Of a stretch of DNA of 64,000 nt, positions 43,038-51,909 are shown piece after piece. The notes below the pieces were generated by a model. That model had not been told where the DNA came from and did no database searches. It saw only the letters and a list, made by a program, of their open reading frames with translations. The stretch is from assembly GCF_013002705.1 (NCBI RefSeq), contig NZ_JABEND010000002.1, positions 124,001 to 188,000 on the forward strand, written 5' to 3'. Position numbers and translations under genes: made by a program. The stretch is from Nakamurella aerolata. Its GTDB lineage: Bacteria > Actinomycetota > Actinomycetes > Mycobacteriales > Nakamurellaceae. Position 1 is the first letter of the stretch, and every line of letters starts with the position of its first letter.

Positions 43038-43703
43038 GTGGAGCAGATCTCGCTGTTCGCCGCTGATGTCGCCGAGCCGTTGCTCGACGACCTCGGCGGG
43101 CTGTTGGCCGCCAACGGTCAACTGGCCAGGGGAGCGGCGGGTACCCGGCTGTCCATTCTGCTCGGCCCAGCCACCGGCCCGACCAGCGCCGCCGGCACCG
43201 GCCCCGCCGAGACCGGCTCCACCGACGCCGACTACACCGACGAGGTGCTGGCGCGCGCCGACGCGCTGGTCGCCGAGTGTGACCGGCGCGGGATCGGCGC
43301 GCAGCGGAGCATCGAGGGTGACCGGGTGCTGGTCAGTACGGACCGGCTGCCGGAGCTGAATGCGCTCGCCGACGCCTGGACCCGCGGTTCGGTGAAACGG
43401 GTCCCGGAATTTCCGGCGCCGCCGGGCGGTTTTCTCCGCTGCTGGGCGTTGGCGGCCGGGCACAGCGAGCCGGCCGGCTATCTGCTGCGGACCGACCCGC
43501 AGGCCGAACAGCTGCTGCCACCGCTGGCGGCGGCGCTCTCGGCGATCGGGCTCACCGGTTCCATCCTCGGTTCCCGAGGGGGTGGCCCCGGGGTGCGTAT
43601 TGTCGGCAGGCGGCGACTGCGCCGCCTGGTCGAACTGCTCGGGACGGCGCCGGCGGGCCTGACGGTGGGGGCGTTCCCGGCCGTCGAGCAGGCCTCCCGC
43701 TGA
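43038..43703 (+). CDS. Conserved actinobacterial protein upstream of topA
   Basis: 221 residues from GTG 43038, beginning VEQISLFAADVAEPLLDDLGGLLA. A Thr/Gly/Ala-rich loop near residue 50 follows; RLSILLGP, LVAECDRRG, PPGGFLRCWALAAG and GVRIVGRRRLRRLVELLG are the most ordered parts. Position before topA matches Rv3647c-type proteins of unknown function. No catalytic motif is seen and no signal peptide, so it is probably cytoplasmic. Confidence 0.65.
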   Translation: MEQISLFAADVAEPLLDDLGGLLAANGQLARGAAGTRLSILLGPATGPTSAAGTGPAETGSTDADYTDEVLARADALVAECDRRGIGAQRSIEGDRVLVSTDRLPELNALADAWTRGSVKRVPEFPAPPGGFLRCWALAAGHSEPAGYLLRTDPQAEQLLPPLAAALSAIGLTGSILGSRGGGPGVRIVGRRRLRRLVELLGTAPAGLTVGAFPAVEQASR

Positions 43704-43844
43704 TCCGGCACCGTTTGCCCTGGCTCGGCGTTTCGCGGCGGCACGTGGCATCATGCGCCGACAGCACTACCGCGTTCGGTGTCCGGCCGCACGCGCTCCG
43801 GCAGCGCGGCTCGGCATCTCACGAAGGACGACAGGACGTACGAC

Positions 43845-46736
43845 ATGGCAGCACGCAAGGCACCCGACGGCCAGCTTCGGCTGGTGGTGGTCGAATCGCC
43901 CAGCAAGGCGAAGACCATCGCGGGCTACCTCGGCGACGGTTATGTCGTCGACTCGTCCGTCGGGCACATCAGAGACCTGCCGCGCGGCGCGGCCGACGTC
44001 CCGGCCAAATACAAAGGCCAGCCGTGGGCCCGGCTCGGCGTCAACACCGAACACGACTTCGAGCCGCTGTACGTCGTCAGCCCGGAGAAGAAGGGCAAGG
44101 TCGCCGAGCTGAAGAAGTTGCTCTCCGGCGCGACCGAGCTCTACCTGGCCACGGATGAGGACCGTGAGGGCGAGGCCATCGCCTGGCACCTGGTGCAGAC
44201 CCTGCAGCCCAAGGTGCCGGTCAAGCGGATGGTGTTCCACGAGATCACCCCGTCGGCGATCCAGCACGCGGTCGACAACCCGCGGTCGATCAACGATCAC
44301 CTGGTCGACGCGCAGGAGACTCGCCGCATCCTCGACCGGCTGTACGGCTACGAGGTCTCTCCGGTGCTGTGGAAGAAGGTGATGCCGAAGCTGTCCGCCG
44401 GGCGCGTGCAGTCGGTGGTCACCCGGCTGGTGGTGGAGCGGGAGCGCGCCAGGATGGCGTTCGTCTCCGGCATCTACTGGGGCATCGACGCCCAGTTCGC
44501 GCGGCGGCTGCCGGAATCCGGTGCCGAGGGTGCTGCGCAGCCGTTCGCGGCCAGCCTGGCCACCGTCGACGGCAAGCGGCTCGCGGTGGGCCGGGATTTC
44601 GACGACGCCACCGGCGCCGTCAAGGCCACCTCCGACGTGCTGCTGCTGGACGGCGACGGCGCCCAGCAGCTCATCGACGGGCTGCTGGCCGGCACCGCCG
44701 AGGTCAGCTCGGTGGAGGAAAAGCCGTACACCCGCAAGCCTTATCCGCCGTTCATGACGTCCACCCTGCAGCAGGAGGCGGGCCGCAAGCTCGGCTTCTC
44801 GTCCGAGCGGGCGATGCGCACAGCGCAGCGGCTGTACGAGGGTGGATACATCACCTATATGCGTACCGACTCGACGACGTTGAGCCAGACCGCGCTGGAC
44901 GCCGCCAGGTCGCAGGCTCGGCAGCTGTACGGCAACGAGTACGTGCCGGACGCGCCGCGGCAGTACACCAAGAAGGTCAAGAGCGCCCAGGAGGCGCACG
45001 AGGCGATCCGTCCGGCCGGAGACAGCTTCCGGACGCCCGGCGAGCTCACCGGCAAGCTCTCGTCCGACGAGTTCCGGATGTACGAGCTGATCTGGCAGCG
45101 CACCATCGCCTCCCAGATGGTCGACGCCAAGGGCCTGACGCTGCAGGTGCGGATCAACGCCACCACCGGCGCCACCGAGGTCGCGGTGGATGGCACGCTC
45201 TGCGTCTTCAATGCCTCCGGCCGCACCATCACCTTCCCCGGCTTCCTGCGGGCCTACGTCGAGACCGTCGACGCCGAGGCCGGCGGCGAGGCCGACGACG
45301 CCGAAAAGCGTTTGCCCAAGCTGGAAGTCGGCCACCAGCTCGACATCCGTGAGTTGATCCCCGGACAGCACGCCACCACCCCGCCGGCCAGGTACACCGA
45401 ACCCAGCCTGATCAAGGTGATGGAGGACACCGGCATCGGCCGGCCGTCCACCTACGCCAGCATCATCCGCACCATCACCGACCGCGGCTACGTCTGGCGC
45501 AAGGGCCAGGCGTTGGTGCCGAGCTGGATCGCCTTCGCCGTTGTCGGGCTGATGGAACGGCACTTCGGCCGGTTGGTCGACTACAACTTCACCGCGGCCA
45601 TGGAGGACGAACTCGACCAGATCGCCAACGGCGACATCGGCCGGGTGCCGTGGCTGACCTCCTTCTACTTCGGCGGCGACCTCGGCCCGTCCGGCGGGGT
45701 GGGCAAGGCCGGTGGGCTGAAGAAGCTGGTCGGTGAGAACCTCGAGGAGATCGACGCCCGCGAGGTGAACTCGCTGCCGCTGCTCAAGGACGCCGCCGGA
45801 CGGCAGGTGTTCGTGCGGGTCGGCCGTTACGGGCCGTACCTGGAGCGGGCCGCGCTGGCCAGCACCGACACCAGTGCCGATGCCGCCGCCGGGGGCGGGG
45901 GTGAGGCCGGGGAAGCCGCGCCGCAGACCGAGCGGGCCAACCTGCCGGACGACCTGGCGCCGGACGAGGTGACCCCGGAGACCGTCGATGAGCTGTTCAG
46001 CCGGGCCGAGGCCGGCGACCGCGAGCTTGGCACCGACCCGGCCACCGGGCACGTCATCGTCGCCAAGGACGGGCGCTACGGCCCGTACGTCACCGAGGTG
46101 TTGCCCGAACCCGAGGGTGCCGAGGCGCCGAAGAAGGGCGCCAAGAAGGTGGCTGGACCCAAGCCGCGCACCGGTTCACTGCTCAAGGACATGCGGCTGG
46201 AGACGGTCACCCTCGACGACGCGCTCAAGCTGCTGTCGCTGCCGCGGGTGGTCGGCAAGGACCCTGAGTCCGGCGACGAGATCACCGCGCAGAACGGCCG
46301 GTACGGGCCGTACCTGAAAAAGGGCACCGATTCTCGGTCGCTGGCCACCGAGGAACAGATGTTCACCATCACCCTGGACGAGGCGCTGGCGATCTACGCC
46401 CAGCCCAAGACCAGGGGCCGGCAGGCCGCGGCCGCCGCGCCGCTGCGGGAACTGGGTGCCGACCCGGCCACCGGCAAGCCGATGGTGATCAAGGACGGCC
46501 GGTTCGGACCGTACGTCACCGACGGTGAGACCAACGCCTCGCTGCGCAAGGGTGACGAGGTGGAGTCGATCGCGGTGGAACGCGCGGCCGAGTTGCTGGC
46601 CGAGCGGCGGGCCCGCGGGCCGGCTCCCAAGCGCACCCGCAAGACCGCCACCAAGACCGCGGCGTCGAAGGCCGGGACCAAGACCGGGACCAAACGCGCC
46701 ACCACCCGCAAGACCACCGCCAAGAAGAGCAGTTAG
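43845..46736 (+). CDS. topA: DNA topoisomerase I (type IA)
   Basis: 963 residues; relaxes negative supercoils. Toprim domain VVVESPSKAKTIAGYLG and LATDEDREGEAIAWHL with the DxDxE metal site; catalytic Tyr338 in ITYMRTDSTTLS. Instead of zinc fingers, the C-terminus has repeated modules (DGRYGPYV, NGRYGPYL, DGRFGPYV) and a lysine-rich tail RKTATKTAASKAGTK, the actinobacterial type needed for processivity. ATG 43845 with AGGACG upstream. Confidence 0.97.
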   Translation: MAARKAPDGQLRLVVVESPSKAKTIAGYLGDGYVVDSSVGHIRDLPRGAADVPAKYKGQPWARLGVNTEHDFEPLYVVSPEKKGKVAELKKLLSGATELYLATDEDREGEAIAWHLVQTLQPKVPVKRMVFHEITPSAIQHAVDNPRSINDHLVDAQETRRILDRLYGYEVSPVLWKKVMPKLSAGRVQSVVTRLVVERERARMAFVSGIYWGIDAQFARRLPESGAEGAAQPFAASLATVDGKRLAVGRDFDDATGAVKATSDVLLLDGDGAQQLIDGLLAGTAEVSSVEEKPYTRKPYPPFMTSTLQQEAGRKLGFSSERAMRTAQRLYEGGYITYMRTDSTTLSQTALDAARSQARQLYGNEYVPDAPRQYTKKVKSAQEAHEAIRPAGDSFRTPGELTGKLSSDEFRMYELIWQRTIASQMVDAKGLTLQVRINATTGATEVAVDGTLCVFNASGRTITFPGFLRAYVETVDAEAGGEADDAEKRLPKLEVGHQLDIRELIPGQHATTPPARYTEPSLIKVMEDTGIGRPSTYASIIRTITDRGYVWRKGQALVPSWIAFAVVGLMERHFGRLVDYNFTAAMEDELDQIANGDIGRVPWLTSFYFGGDLGPSGGVGKAGGLKKLVGENLEEIDAREVNSLPLLKDAAGRQVFVRVGRYGPYLERAALASTDTSADAAAGGGGEAGEAAPQTERANLPDDLAPDEVTPETVDELFSRAEAGDRELGTDPATGHVIVAKDGRYGPYVTEVLPEPEGAEAPKKGAKKVAGPKPRTGSLLKDMRLETVTLDDALKLLSLPRVVGKDPESGDEITAQNGRYGPYLKKGTDSRSLATEEQMFTITLDEALAIYAQPKTRGRQAAAAAPLRELGADPATGKPMVIKDGRFGPYVTDGETNASLRKGDEVESIAVERAAELLAERRARGPAPKRTRKTATKTAASKAGTKTGTKRATTRKTTAKKSS

Positions 46737-46805
46737 CGCCGAAATCAGGGTGCTTGTGGGGTTGTCCCTGCCCGTGGCGGCGGTCCGGCCTCTTACCATC
46801 GAGCC

Positions 46806-47492
46806 ATGACGACACCGGTGGGCACGCAAGCGGGTGCCGAGCGGGCTGAGCGTGCCGAGCGGGCTCTGCGCGGTGCCCGCTTCACCGACGCGCTCACCGG
46901 CCCGGACGGCACCGCTGCGGTGGCGCCGGCCGATGCCTTCGGCGATGCGTTGAGCGTGCGGTTCCTGCCGCTGGACGGTGCCGGATCGGCGCGGGCCGGC
47001 GGGGCCGCTCCGGATGCTGCTCCCGGCGGCGCGGATCCGGCGGCCAGGGCCGGCCGGGAAGCGCAGGCGGTGGCCGCGGCCACCGTGCGGGACGCGCAGG
47101 CGGCGGCGCAAGCGGCAGCCAAGGCAGCGGTGCGCGCGCCGGCTCGGCCCAGCCAACCGCCAGCGACCCGGCCGCCGGCCCGCCCGGCCGCCCCACCCGC
47201 CGCCAGGCAGTCAGCACAGCGGCCCCAGTCAACACCGCCGGCCCGGTCAACACAGCCGGCCCAGTCAGCACCGTCGGCAGCGCAGCCGCCCGGCATCATC
47301 ACCGCCGCCCGGGCGGCCAGGGCTGACACCGGACAACGCGCCCGGTCCGGGTCAGCCGGAAAGACCGGGCCGAAGAAGACCGGCATCGGCAACATCGTCG
47401 GGACGCTGATCTTCCTGCTCGTCATTCTGTTCGGCTCAGGGGCCGGCCAGGAGCTGCTGCGGCTGCTCGGCGACCTGTTCGGAAACCGCTAG
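46806..47492 (+). CDS. Pro/Ala-rich protein with C-terminal membrane anchor
   Basis: 228 residues between topA and the MFS-TMK gene, sharing one base with the next start. Coiled N-terminal part (GAERAERAERALRGARFTDAL), an Ala/Gln/Lys helix, a long Pro/Ala/Gln region, then KKTGIGNIVGTLIFLLVILFGSG, a single transmembrane helix close to the C-terminus. No family is recognised. The tail-anchored layout suggests a cytoplasmic Pro-rich arm. Confidence 0.55.
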   Translation: MTTPVGTQAGAERAERAERALRGARFTDALTGPDGTAAVAPADAFGDALSVRFLPLDGAGSARAGGAAPDAAPGGADPAARAGREAQAVAAATVRDAQAAAQAAAKAAVRAPARPSQPPATRPPARPAAPPAARQSAQRPQSTPPARSTQPAQSAPSAAQPPGIITAARAARADTGQRARSGSAGKTGPKKTGIGNIVGTLIFLLVILFGSGAGQELLRLLGDLFGNR

Positions 47493-49696
47493 TGGGCGCC
47501 GCGCCCAGCTCCACCGGTGACGCCGCAGCCGGCCGACAGCCGTCGGCCCTCGGTTCGCTGCTGCGCATCCCGGTCTTCCGCCGGGTCTGGGCCGGCATCA
47601 CCTTCTCCAGCCTCGGCGACTGGCTCGGTCTGCTGGCAACGACGGCGCTGGCCGCGTTCCTGACGCGGGACGCCTCATCGATCGCGCAGGGCGCGGCGAT
47701 CTCCGGGGTGCTGGTCACCCGGTTGCTGCCCGACCTGATTCTCGGCCCGGTCGCCGGCTCCCTGGTTGACCGGCTGGACCGGCGCAAGGTGGCGGTGATC
47801 TGCGACTCGCTCGCCGGCCTGCTGTACCTGGTGATCGCGTTCTCGCCGAACATCACGGTGCTGCTGGTCGGCCAGTTCCTGGTGGAGGCTGTCGGGTTGT
47901 TCTCGACGCCGGCCAAGCAGGCGATGTGGGTCAACATCGTGCCGCGGGAACGGCTGGCCCTTGCCAACCAGATCAATTACGTCTCGATCTACGGCATGGT
48001 GCCGGTGGCGTCGGTGCTGTTCGCGCTGCTGTCCACCACGGCGCAGTTCTTCATGCCGAGCCAGGAGCAGGTGACGGCGTCCACCACGCTGATCTCCGGC
48101 TCGGCGTCACGGTTCGCCGTCACCACCGCGCTGATCTTCAACGCAGCCACCTTCTTCATCTCGGCGGCGATCATCTACTTCTCGCGCCGGCAGATCCCCG
48201 CGTTCGTCGGGGAGCGGTCGACCTCGCAGAGCGTGTTCTCGCTGATCCGCGAGGGCTTCAGGTTCATCAAGAACTCGCGGGTGATGCGGGCGCTCTACCT
48301 GGGCATCCTCGGGGCGTTCGGTGCCGGCGGCTTGGTGGCGGGGGTGGCGCAGTCGTACGTTGCGCTGCTGGGCGCCGGCAACGCCGGCTACGGCATCTTG
48401 TTCGGGGCGGTCTTCACCGGCCTCGCCCTCGGCATGCTGGTGGGCCCCAAGGTTTTTCCTGCTATGTCGCGGCGGCTCGTGTTCACCGCCTCCATCGGCG
48501 TCGCCGGGGTGATGCTGCTGCTGATGGCGCTGATCCCGGACTTCGTCGGGGCGGTGTTCACCGCGGTGGCGATGGGTCTGGCCGCGGGAATCGCCTGGAT
48601 CACCGGGTTCACCATGATCGGGCACGAGGTGTCGGACCAGTTGCGCGGCCGGGTGTTCGGCTTCGTGATGAGCTCGGTGCGGCTGATCCTGCTGGGCGCC
48701 ATCGCGGTCGGCCCGGTGTTGGCCGGGGCGCTCGGCGTGCACACGATCACCATCGGTGCGTTCGAGCTGACGCTGGCCGGCCCGGCGCTGGTGCTCGGGG
48801 TCGGCGGGTTGCTGGCGATCGCGGTGTCACTGATCGCCGGACGGCAGGCCGGCGGGTTGAAGATGTCGCTGTTCGCCAGGATGATGCGGCGGCGCCGGCT
48901 GCTGGCGGAACGGCACGACCAACCGGGGCTGATGATCGCCGTTGAGGGCGCCGACGACGCGGCCGTCACGGCGATGGCGGCGGCGGTCCGGGAGCACCTG
49001 GCCGACGACGGCTGGGACGTGCGCGCCGAGCGCACCGAGGTGCCGGCCGCCGAGCGCGACGGCGAGGCCAGGCCGACCGTCGGGCAGGCCCTGCGCGGCA
49101 TGGCGCAACTGTCCGACCGGTTGACCAGCGAGGTGGACCCGGCGCTGGACGCCGGCGCCATCGTGGTGTTCGACCGGTACGTCGACTCGGTGATCGTCCG
49201 GTTCGGCTCGCTCGGCGAGCCGGACGAGGATCGCCTGGTGCGGTTGGGGCTGTGGGTGGTGCGCGGGTGGCCGGATCTCACCATCGTGGTGGACTCCGAA
49301 CTGTCCGATGACGATCCGGCGGCGCTGGCCGCGCCCATCGAGGCCGGCGCTGCGCCCGCCGATCCCACCGACCCGACGCAGGTGGCGACCAATGCCTACC
49401 GCGAGCGGGCGGCGTCGGCGCCGGAGCGGTATCTGCGGGTGGCCCCGTTGGCCGCCGCGGTGTCCGGGCCGGCGGCGTTGCCGGACGATCTGGTCGAGCG
49501 GATCAACTCGGTGATCCGGGTGCGCAGCCCGCACCGGCTGCGGCCGGAGGCAGGTCAGGCGGTCGGTGGGGCGGGACAGAGCGGCGAGCTGGAGCCGGTC
49601 GCCGAGCCGGCGGCCGAGGCGGTCGCCGACCCGGCGTCGTCGGTGCGTCCGGAGACGCCGGCCGGCAGCCAGGACGGGGTGCCGCACCGCGGCTGA
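47492..49696 (+). CDS. MFS transporter fused to a catalytically degenerate thymidylate-kinase-like domain
   Basis: 734 residues. Residues 15-455 form an MFS domain with about 12 transmembrane helices and the loop motif DRLDRRKVAV. From about 478 a thymidylate-kinase-like domain follows: MIAVEGADDAAVTAMAAAV is the P-loop strand and helix, and FDRYVDSVIVRFG the DRY motif at 561. Fused MFS-dTMP kinases are known beside topA in actinobacteria, with P-loop EGxDGAGKST. Here the loop is EGADDAAVTA: Lys and two Gly are lost, and the rest of the kinase (LID region) is shortened. ATP-dependent dTMP phosphorylation is unlikely. The Pro/Glu/Ala C-terminal tail is disordered. Confidence 0.8.
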   Translation: MGAAPSSTGDAAAGRQPSALGSLLRIPVFRRVWAGITFSSLGDWLGLLATTALAAFLTRDASSIAQGAAISGVLVTRLLPDLILGPVAGSLVDRLDRRKVAVICDSLAGLLYLVIAFSPNITVLLVGQFLVEAVGLFSTPAKQAMWVNIVPRERLALANQINYVSIYGMVPVASVLFALLSTTAQFFMPSQEQVTASTTLISGSASRFAVTTALIFNAATFFISAAIIYFSRRQIPAFVGERSTSQSVFSLIREGFRFIKNSRVMRALYLGILGAFGAGGLVAGVAQSYVALLGAGNAGYGILFGAVFTGLALGMLVGPKVFPAMSRRLVFTASIGVAGVMLLLMALIPDFVGAVFTAVAMGLAAGIAWITGFTMIGHEVSDQLRGRVFGFVMSSVRLILLGAIAVGPVLAGALGVHTITIGAFELTLAGPALVLGVGGLLAIAVSLIAGRQAGGLKMSLFARMMRRRRLLAERHDQPGLMIAVEGADDAAVTAMAAAVREHLADDGWDVRAERTEVPAAERDGEARPTVGQALRGMAQLSDRLTSEVDPALDAGAIVVFDRYVDSVIVRFGSLGEPDEDRLVRLGLWVVRGWPDLTIVVDSELSDDDPAALAAPIEAGAAPADPTDPTQVATNAYRERAASAPERYLRVAPLAAAVSGPAALPDDLVERINSVIRVRSPHRLRPEAGQAVGGAGQSGELEPVAEPAAEAVADPASSVRPETPAGSQDGVPHRG

Positions 49697-49697
49697 T

Positions 49698-50681
49698 TCA
49701 ACCGAACGCGACCACGTACTTGCCCGGTGCGGTTCCGCCGGCCAGAGCGTCGTGCGTTGCGGGCACCTGATCGATCCCGTTGCGCAGCACCACCTCGGGG
49801 CGCACCCGACCGGCTGCGACGGCCCGGAACACCGTGTCCATGGCGTCGGCCACCAGCCGCGGCTGCTGGGTCGAGGTGGTGGCGATGCTGAACCCGCCGA
49901 TGCTGACATTGCTGCTCATCAGCCCGGCCGGATCGGGCAGCGGAGCCGGCGCCGCGCCGCCGGCGTTGCCGAACAGCAGCACGGTGCCGCCGCCGGCGGC
50001 CAGTTCCAGGTCGGCGCCAAGTTCCTTGCTGCCCAACGGATCCAACACCAGATCGAAGGGACCGGTCAGCTTGCGCTGCCAACCGTCGTCACGCACCAGC
50101 ACCGTCGGATAGCCCCAGGCTGCCGCGGTGTCCACTCGGCTCGCGGAGCCCACGACGCCGACCAGCTCGTCGACGCCGTGCAACGGTGCCAGGGCCGCGA
50201 GCGCCTGGCCGACGCCGCCGGCGGCGGAGTGCACCAGCACCCTGCTGGGTGCATCCGGTCCGGCCAGGCCGCTGGGCAGGTGACGCAGCAGCAGTTCCGC
50301 TGTCGCCCAGGCCGTTGGTACCGCCGCCGCCACTGCTGAATCGACCGACTCCGGCACCCCGGTGACCAGATCCGCCGGAACGCAGACCTTTTCGGCCAGA
50401 CCGCCGCAGGCGAGGAAGCCGGCCACCCGCTGCCCCTGCAGTTCCGCCGCGGTGCCGGCGCCGAGCGCGGTGACGGTGCCGACCACCTCAATACCAGGGA
50501 CGATCGGCCACTGCGGCACGTACGCGCGGTCGCCGCGGCGCATCAGGATGTCCTTGAAGTTGATCCCGGCGTGGGTGACGTCGATCAGGACCTCGCCCTC
50601 GCCCGGGGTCGGGTCGGCCCGCTCGACGATCTCGGTGTTGCTGGCATCTGCTGCCGGTCCGGTGAACTGCACAACGCGCAT
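49698..50681 (-). CDS. NAD(P)H:quinone oxidoreductase-like medium-chain reductase
   Basis: 327 residues of the zinc-free MDR/quinone reductase family: HAGINFKDILMRRGDRAY, PGIEVVGTVTALG, VLVHSAAGGVGQALAALA (NADPH-binding), FDLVLDPLG, and ending RNGIDQVPATHDALAGGTAPGKYVVAFG. It reduces quinones or enones with NADPH. ATG 50681 has GGGAG upstream. Two palindromic operators lie in its promoter. It is convergent with the MFS-TMK gene (one base between). Confidence 0.88.
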   Translation of the reverse strand: MRVVQFTGPAADASNTEIVERADPTPGEGEVLIDVTHAGINFKDILMRRGDRAYVPQWPIVPGIEVVGTVTALGAGTAAELQGQRVAGFLACGGLAEKVCVPADLVTGVPESVDSAVAAAVPTAWATAELLLRHLPSGLAGPDAPSRVLVHSAAGGVGQALAALAPLHGVDELVGVVGSASRVDTAAAWGYPTVLVRDDGWQRKLTGPFDLVLDPLGSKELGADLELAAGGGTVLLFGNAGGAAPAPLPDPAGLMSSNVSIGGFSIATTSTQQPRLVADAMDTVFRAVAAGRVRPEVVLRNGIDQVPATHDALAGGTAPGKYVVAFG

Positions 50682-50699
50682 GAGCACTCCCTCAAGTAG

Positions 50700-50757
50700 T
50701 TCGATGAATATCGAAGTCGTGTCCCGAACCGTAACCGGTATTTCGACAAACATCGAA
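50700..50757 (-). promoter_or_regulatory. Two ArsR-type operators before the quinone oxidoreductase
   Basis: TTCGATGAATATCGAA (50700-50715, perfect 6-bp arms) and TTCGACAAACATCGAA (50742-50757, perfect 5-bp arms) share the pattern TTCGA-N6-TCGAA and are 42 bp centre to centre, four helical turns. A third related site lies in the leader of the ArsR gene. Confidence 0.6.
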
Positions 50758-50837
50758 GAAGTGTGCCCGGTGTCACGGCGCGGCGACGGAGAAATCGATG
50801 GGCGGGCGAAGCCCGCCAATGCGCCGGTCGGGTGCCG

Positions 50838-51227
50838 TCAGGAGCCGGCGCGGATGACCTCGCACAGTGGCTCCGCGCGGGCGAGCCGAGCGTCGGTGGT
50901 GAGCAGCGGGCACGCCAATCGCTCGGCCAGGGCGACGTAGAGTCCGTCGAGCACCCGGATCGCAGCGCGTAGCTCGAAGGCACGCAGCAGCAGCGCCTCG
51001 TCCAGCGGGAACACCTGCTGGGTCAGCGTGGCTGCCTCCTTGAGCGCCCGCCTGGCGGCTGCGGCGCTCAGCTCGTCGGCTCGGTGCAACCGGCTGATTG
51101 CCGACGTCACCTCGGCGAGTTGATGTGCAGGAGCGGCGATGCGTTGATCGAGGTGAGCAAGCACGGCGTCGCGATGCGGCCGATCGGCTACCGCGTCGAC
51201 GAGGGCAGAAGCATCGAGAACGATCAC
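50838..51227 (-). CDS. vapC: VapC-type PIN-domain toxin
   Basis: 129 residues. PIN-domain acidic residues are in place: Asp in MIVLDASALVDAV, Glu in HQLAEVTSAI, Asp in IRVLDGLYVALAE and Asp in CPLLTTDARLA. A Mg-dependent ribonuclease in this family. GTG 51227 overlaps the antitoxin stop (GTGA), the usual toxin-antitoxin coupling. Confidence 0.88.
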   Translation of the reverse strand: MIVLDASALVDAVADRPHRDAVLAHLDQRIAAPAHQLAEVTSAISRLHRADELSAAAARRALKEAATLTQQVFPLDEALLLRAFELRAAIRVLDGLYVALAERLACPLLTTDARLARAEPLCEVIRAGS

Positions 51228-51442
51228 GACCCGAAGTCGTCGCGCGCGGCGCTCATCAGGTCTTCGGTCGTGATGGCGGTGCGCCGCAACGGACGTTTGC
51301 GGGCGCGTGCGATCCATTCGGCGTTGCTCGCCTTGGCAAGCTCGGTGCTGAAGGCGCGCTGAGCGATCTGGGAAATGGGCAGGTCGCGGCGCCGGAGTTC
51401 GGCGTACATCTCGTCGGGGACGTAGACGTTGACCTTTGGCAT
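51224..51442 (-). CDS. vapB: VapB-type antitoxin
   Basis: 72 residues beginning MPKVNVYVPDEMYAELRRRDLPISQIAQRAF, the beta strand and helices of a ribbon-helix-helix DNA-binding antitoxin; the C-terminal RTAITTEDLMSAARDDFGS should wrap the toxin. ATG 51442 gives the family start; no strong ribosome-binding site, possibly leaderless (TACATT 9 nt upstream). Confidence 0.82.
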   Translation of the reverse strand: MPKVNVYVPDEMYAELRRRDLPISQIAQRAFSTELAKASNAEWIARARKRPLRRTAITTEDLMSAARDDFGS

Positions 51443-51505
51443 ACCCACAATGTACCCCCAACGGCTCCACGAGGCAGCGCCGAAGAATTGCTGCGTACGC
51501 TGTGG

Positions 51506-51521
51506 TTGGACATTCATCGAA
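51506..51521 (+). promoter_or_regulatory. ArsR-type operator in the arsR leader
   Basis: TTGGACATTCATCGAA matches the proximal quinone-oxidoreductase operator read on its coding strand (TTCGATATTCATCGAA) at 14 of 16 positions. It ends just inside the GAAGGAG ribosome-binding site, so bound protein would block both transcription and access to the start. Confidence 0.55.
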
Positions 51522-51531
51522 GGAGCCCATC

Positions 51532-51858
51532 GTGCCTACCACTAGCAGCCGCACCCGGGCGGGCAAGGCGGCGACAGTAGCGCCGGCGCCGTCCGAGACG
51601 GCCGCGGTTTTCCATGCGCTCGGCGACCCGAACCGGTTGGCCATCGTGCGGCAGTTGCTAGCGGACGCCGAAAAGGCCTGCGGCAGCTTCGATGTCGACA
51701 TCACCGCCTCGACGCTGAGCCATCACTTCAAGGTGCTTCGCGAGGCTCGCGTCATCGAGCAGCGGGCCGACGGGTACCGCAAGCTCAACACCATCCACCC
51801 GTTCCTACGGGCGCACTTCCCCGGGCTGCTGGCCGACCTGGCCGGCGTGGACGGCTAG
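51532..51858 (+). CDS. ArsR-family winged-helix regulator
   Basis: 108 residues: HALGDPNRLAIVRQLLADAEKACGSFDVDITASTLSHHFKVLREARVIEQ is the winged helix with recognition helix STLSHHFKVL. One Cys (KACGSF) lies before the recognition helix; there is no ELCVCDL metal site, so a thiol-based or organic signal is more likely than a metal. GTG 51532 follows GAAGGAG. Likely represses itself and the quinone oxidoreductase across vapBC. Confidence 0.88.
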   Translation: MPTTSSRTRAGKAATVAPAPSETAAVFHALGDPNRLAIVRQLLADAEKACGSFDVDITASTLSHHFKVLREARVIEQRADGYRKLNTIHPFLRAHFPGLLADLAGVDG

Positions 51859-51909
51859 CAGCGCGGCTCGGGCGGGCGGGGCGATGACCACCGCGCCGAC
51901 CGGTGCAAC

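Noticed and set aside
41274-43754. 826-codon minus-strand frame opposite the lipoproteins
   Set aside because: The lipoproteins have signal peptides, lipoboxes and ribosome-binding sites; the antisense frame has none and crosses several terminators.
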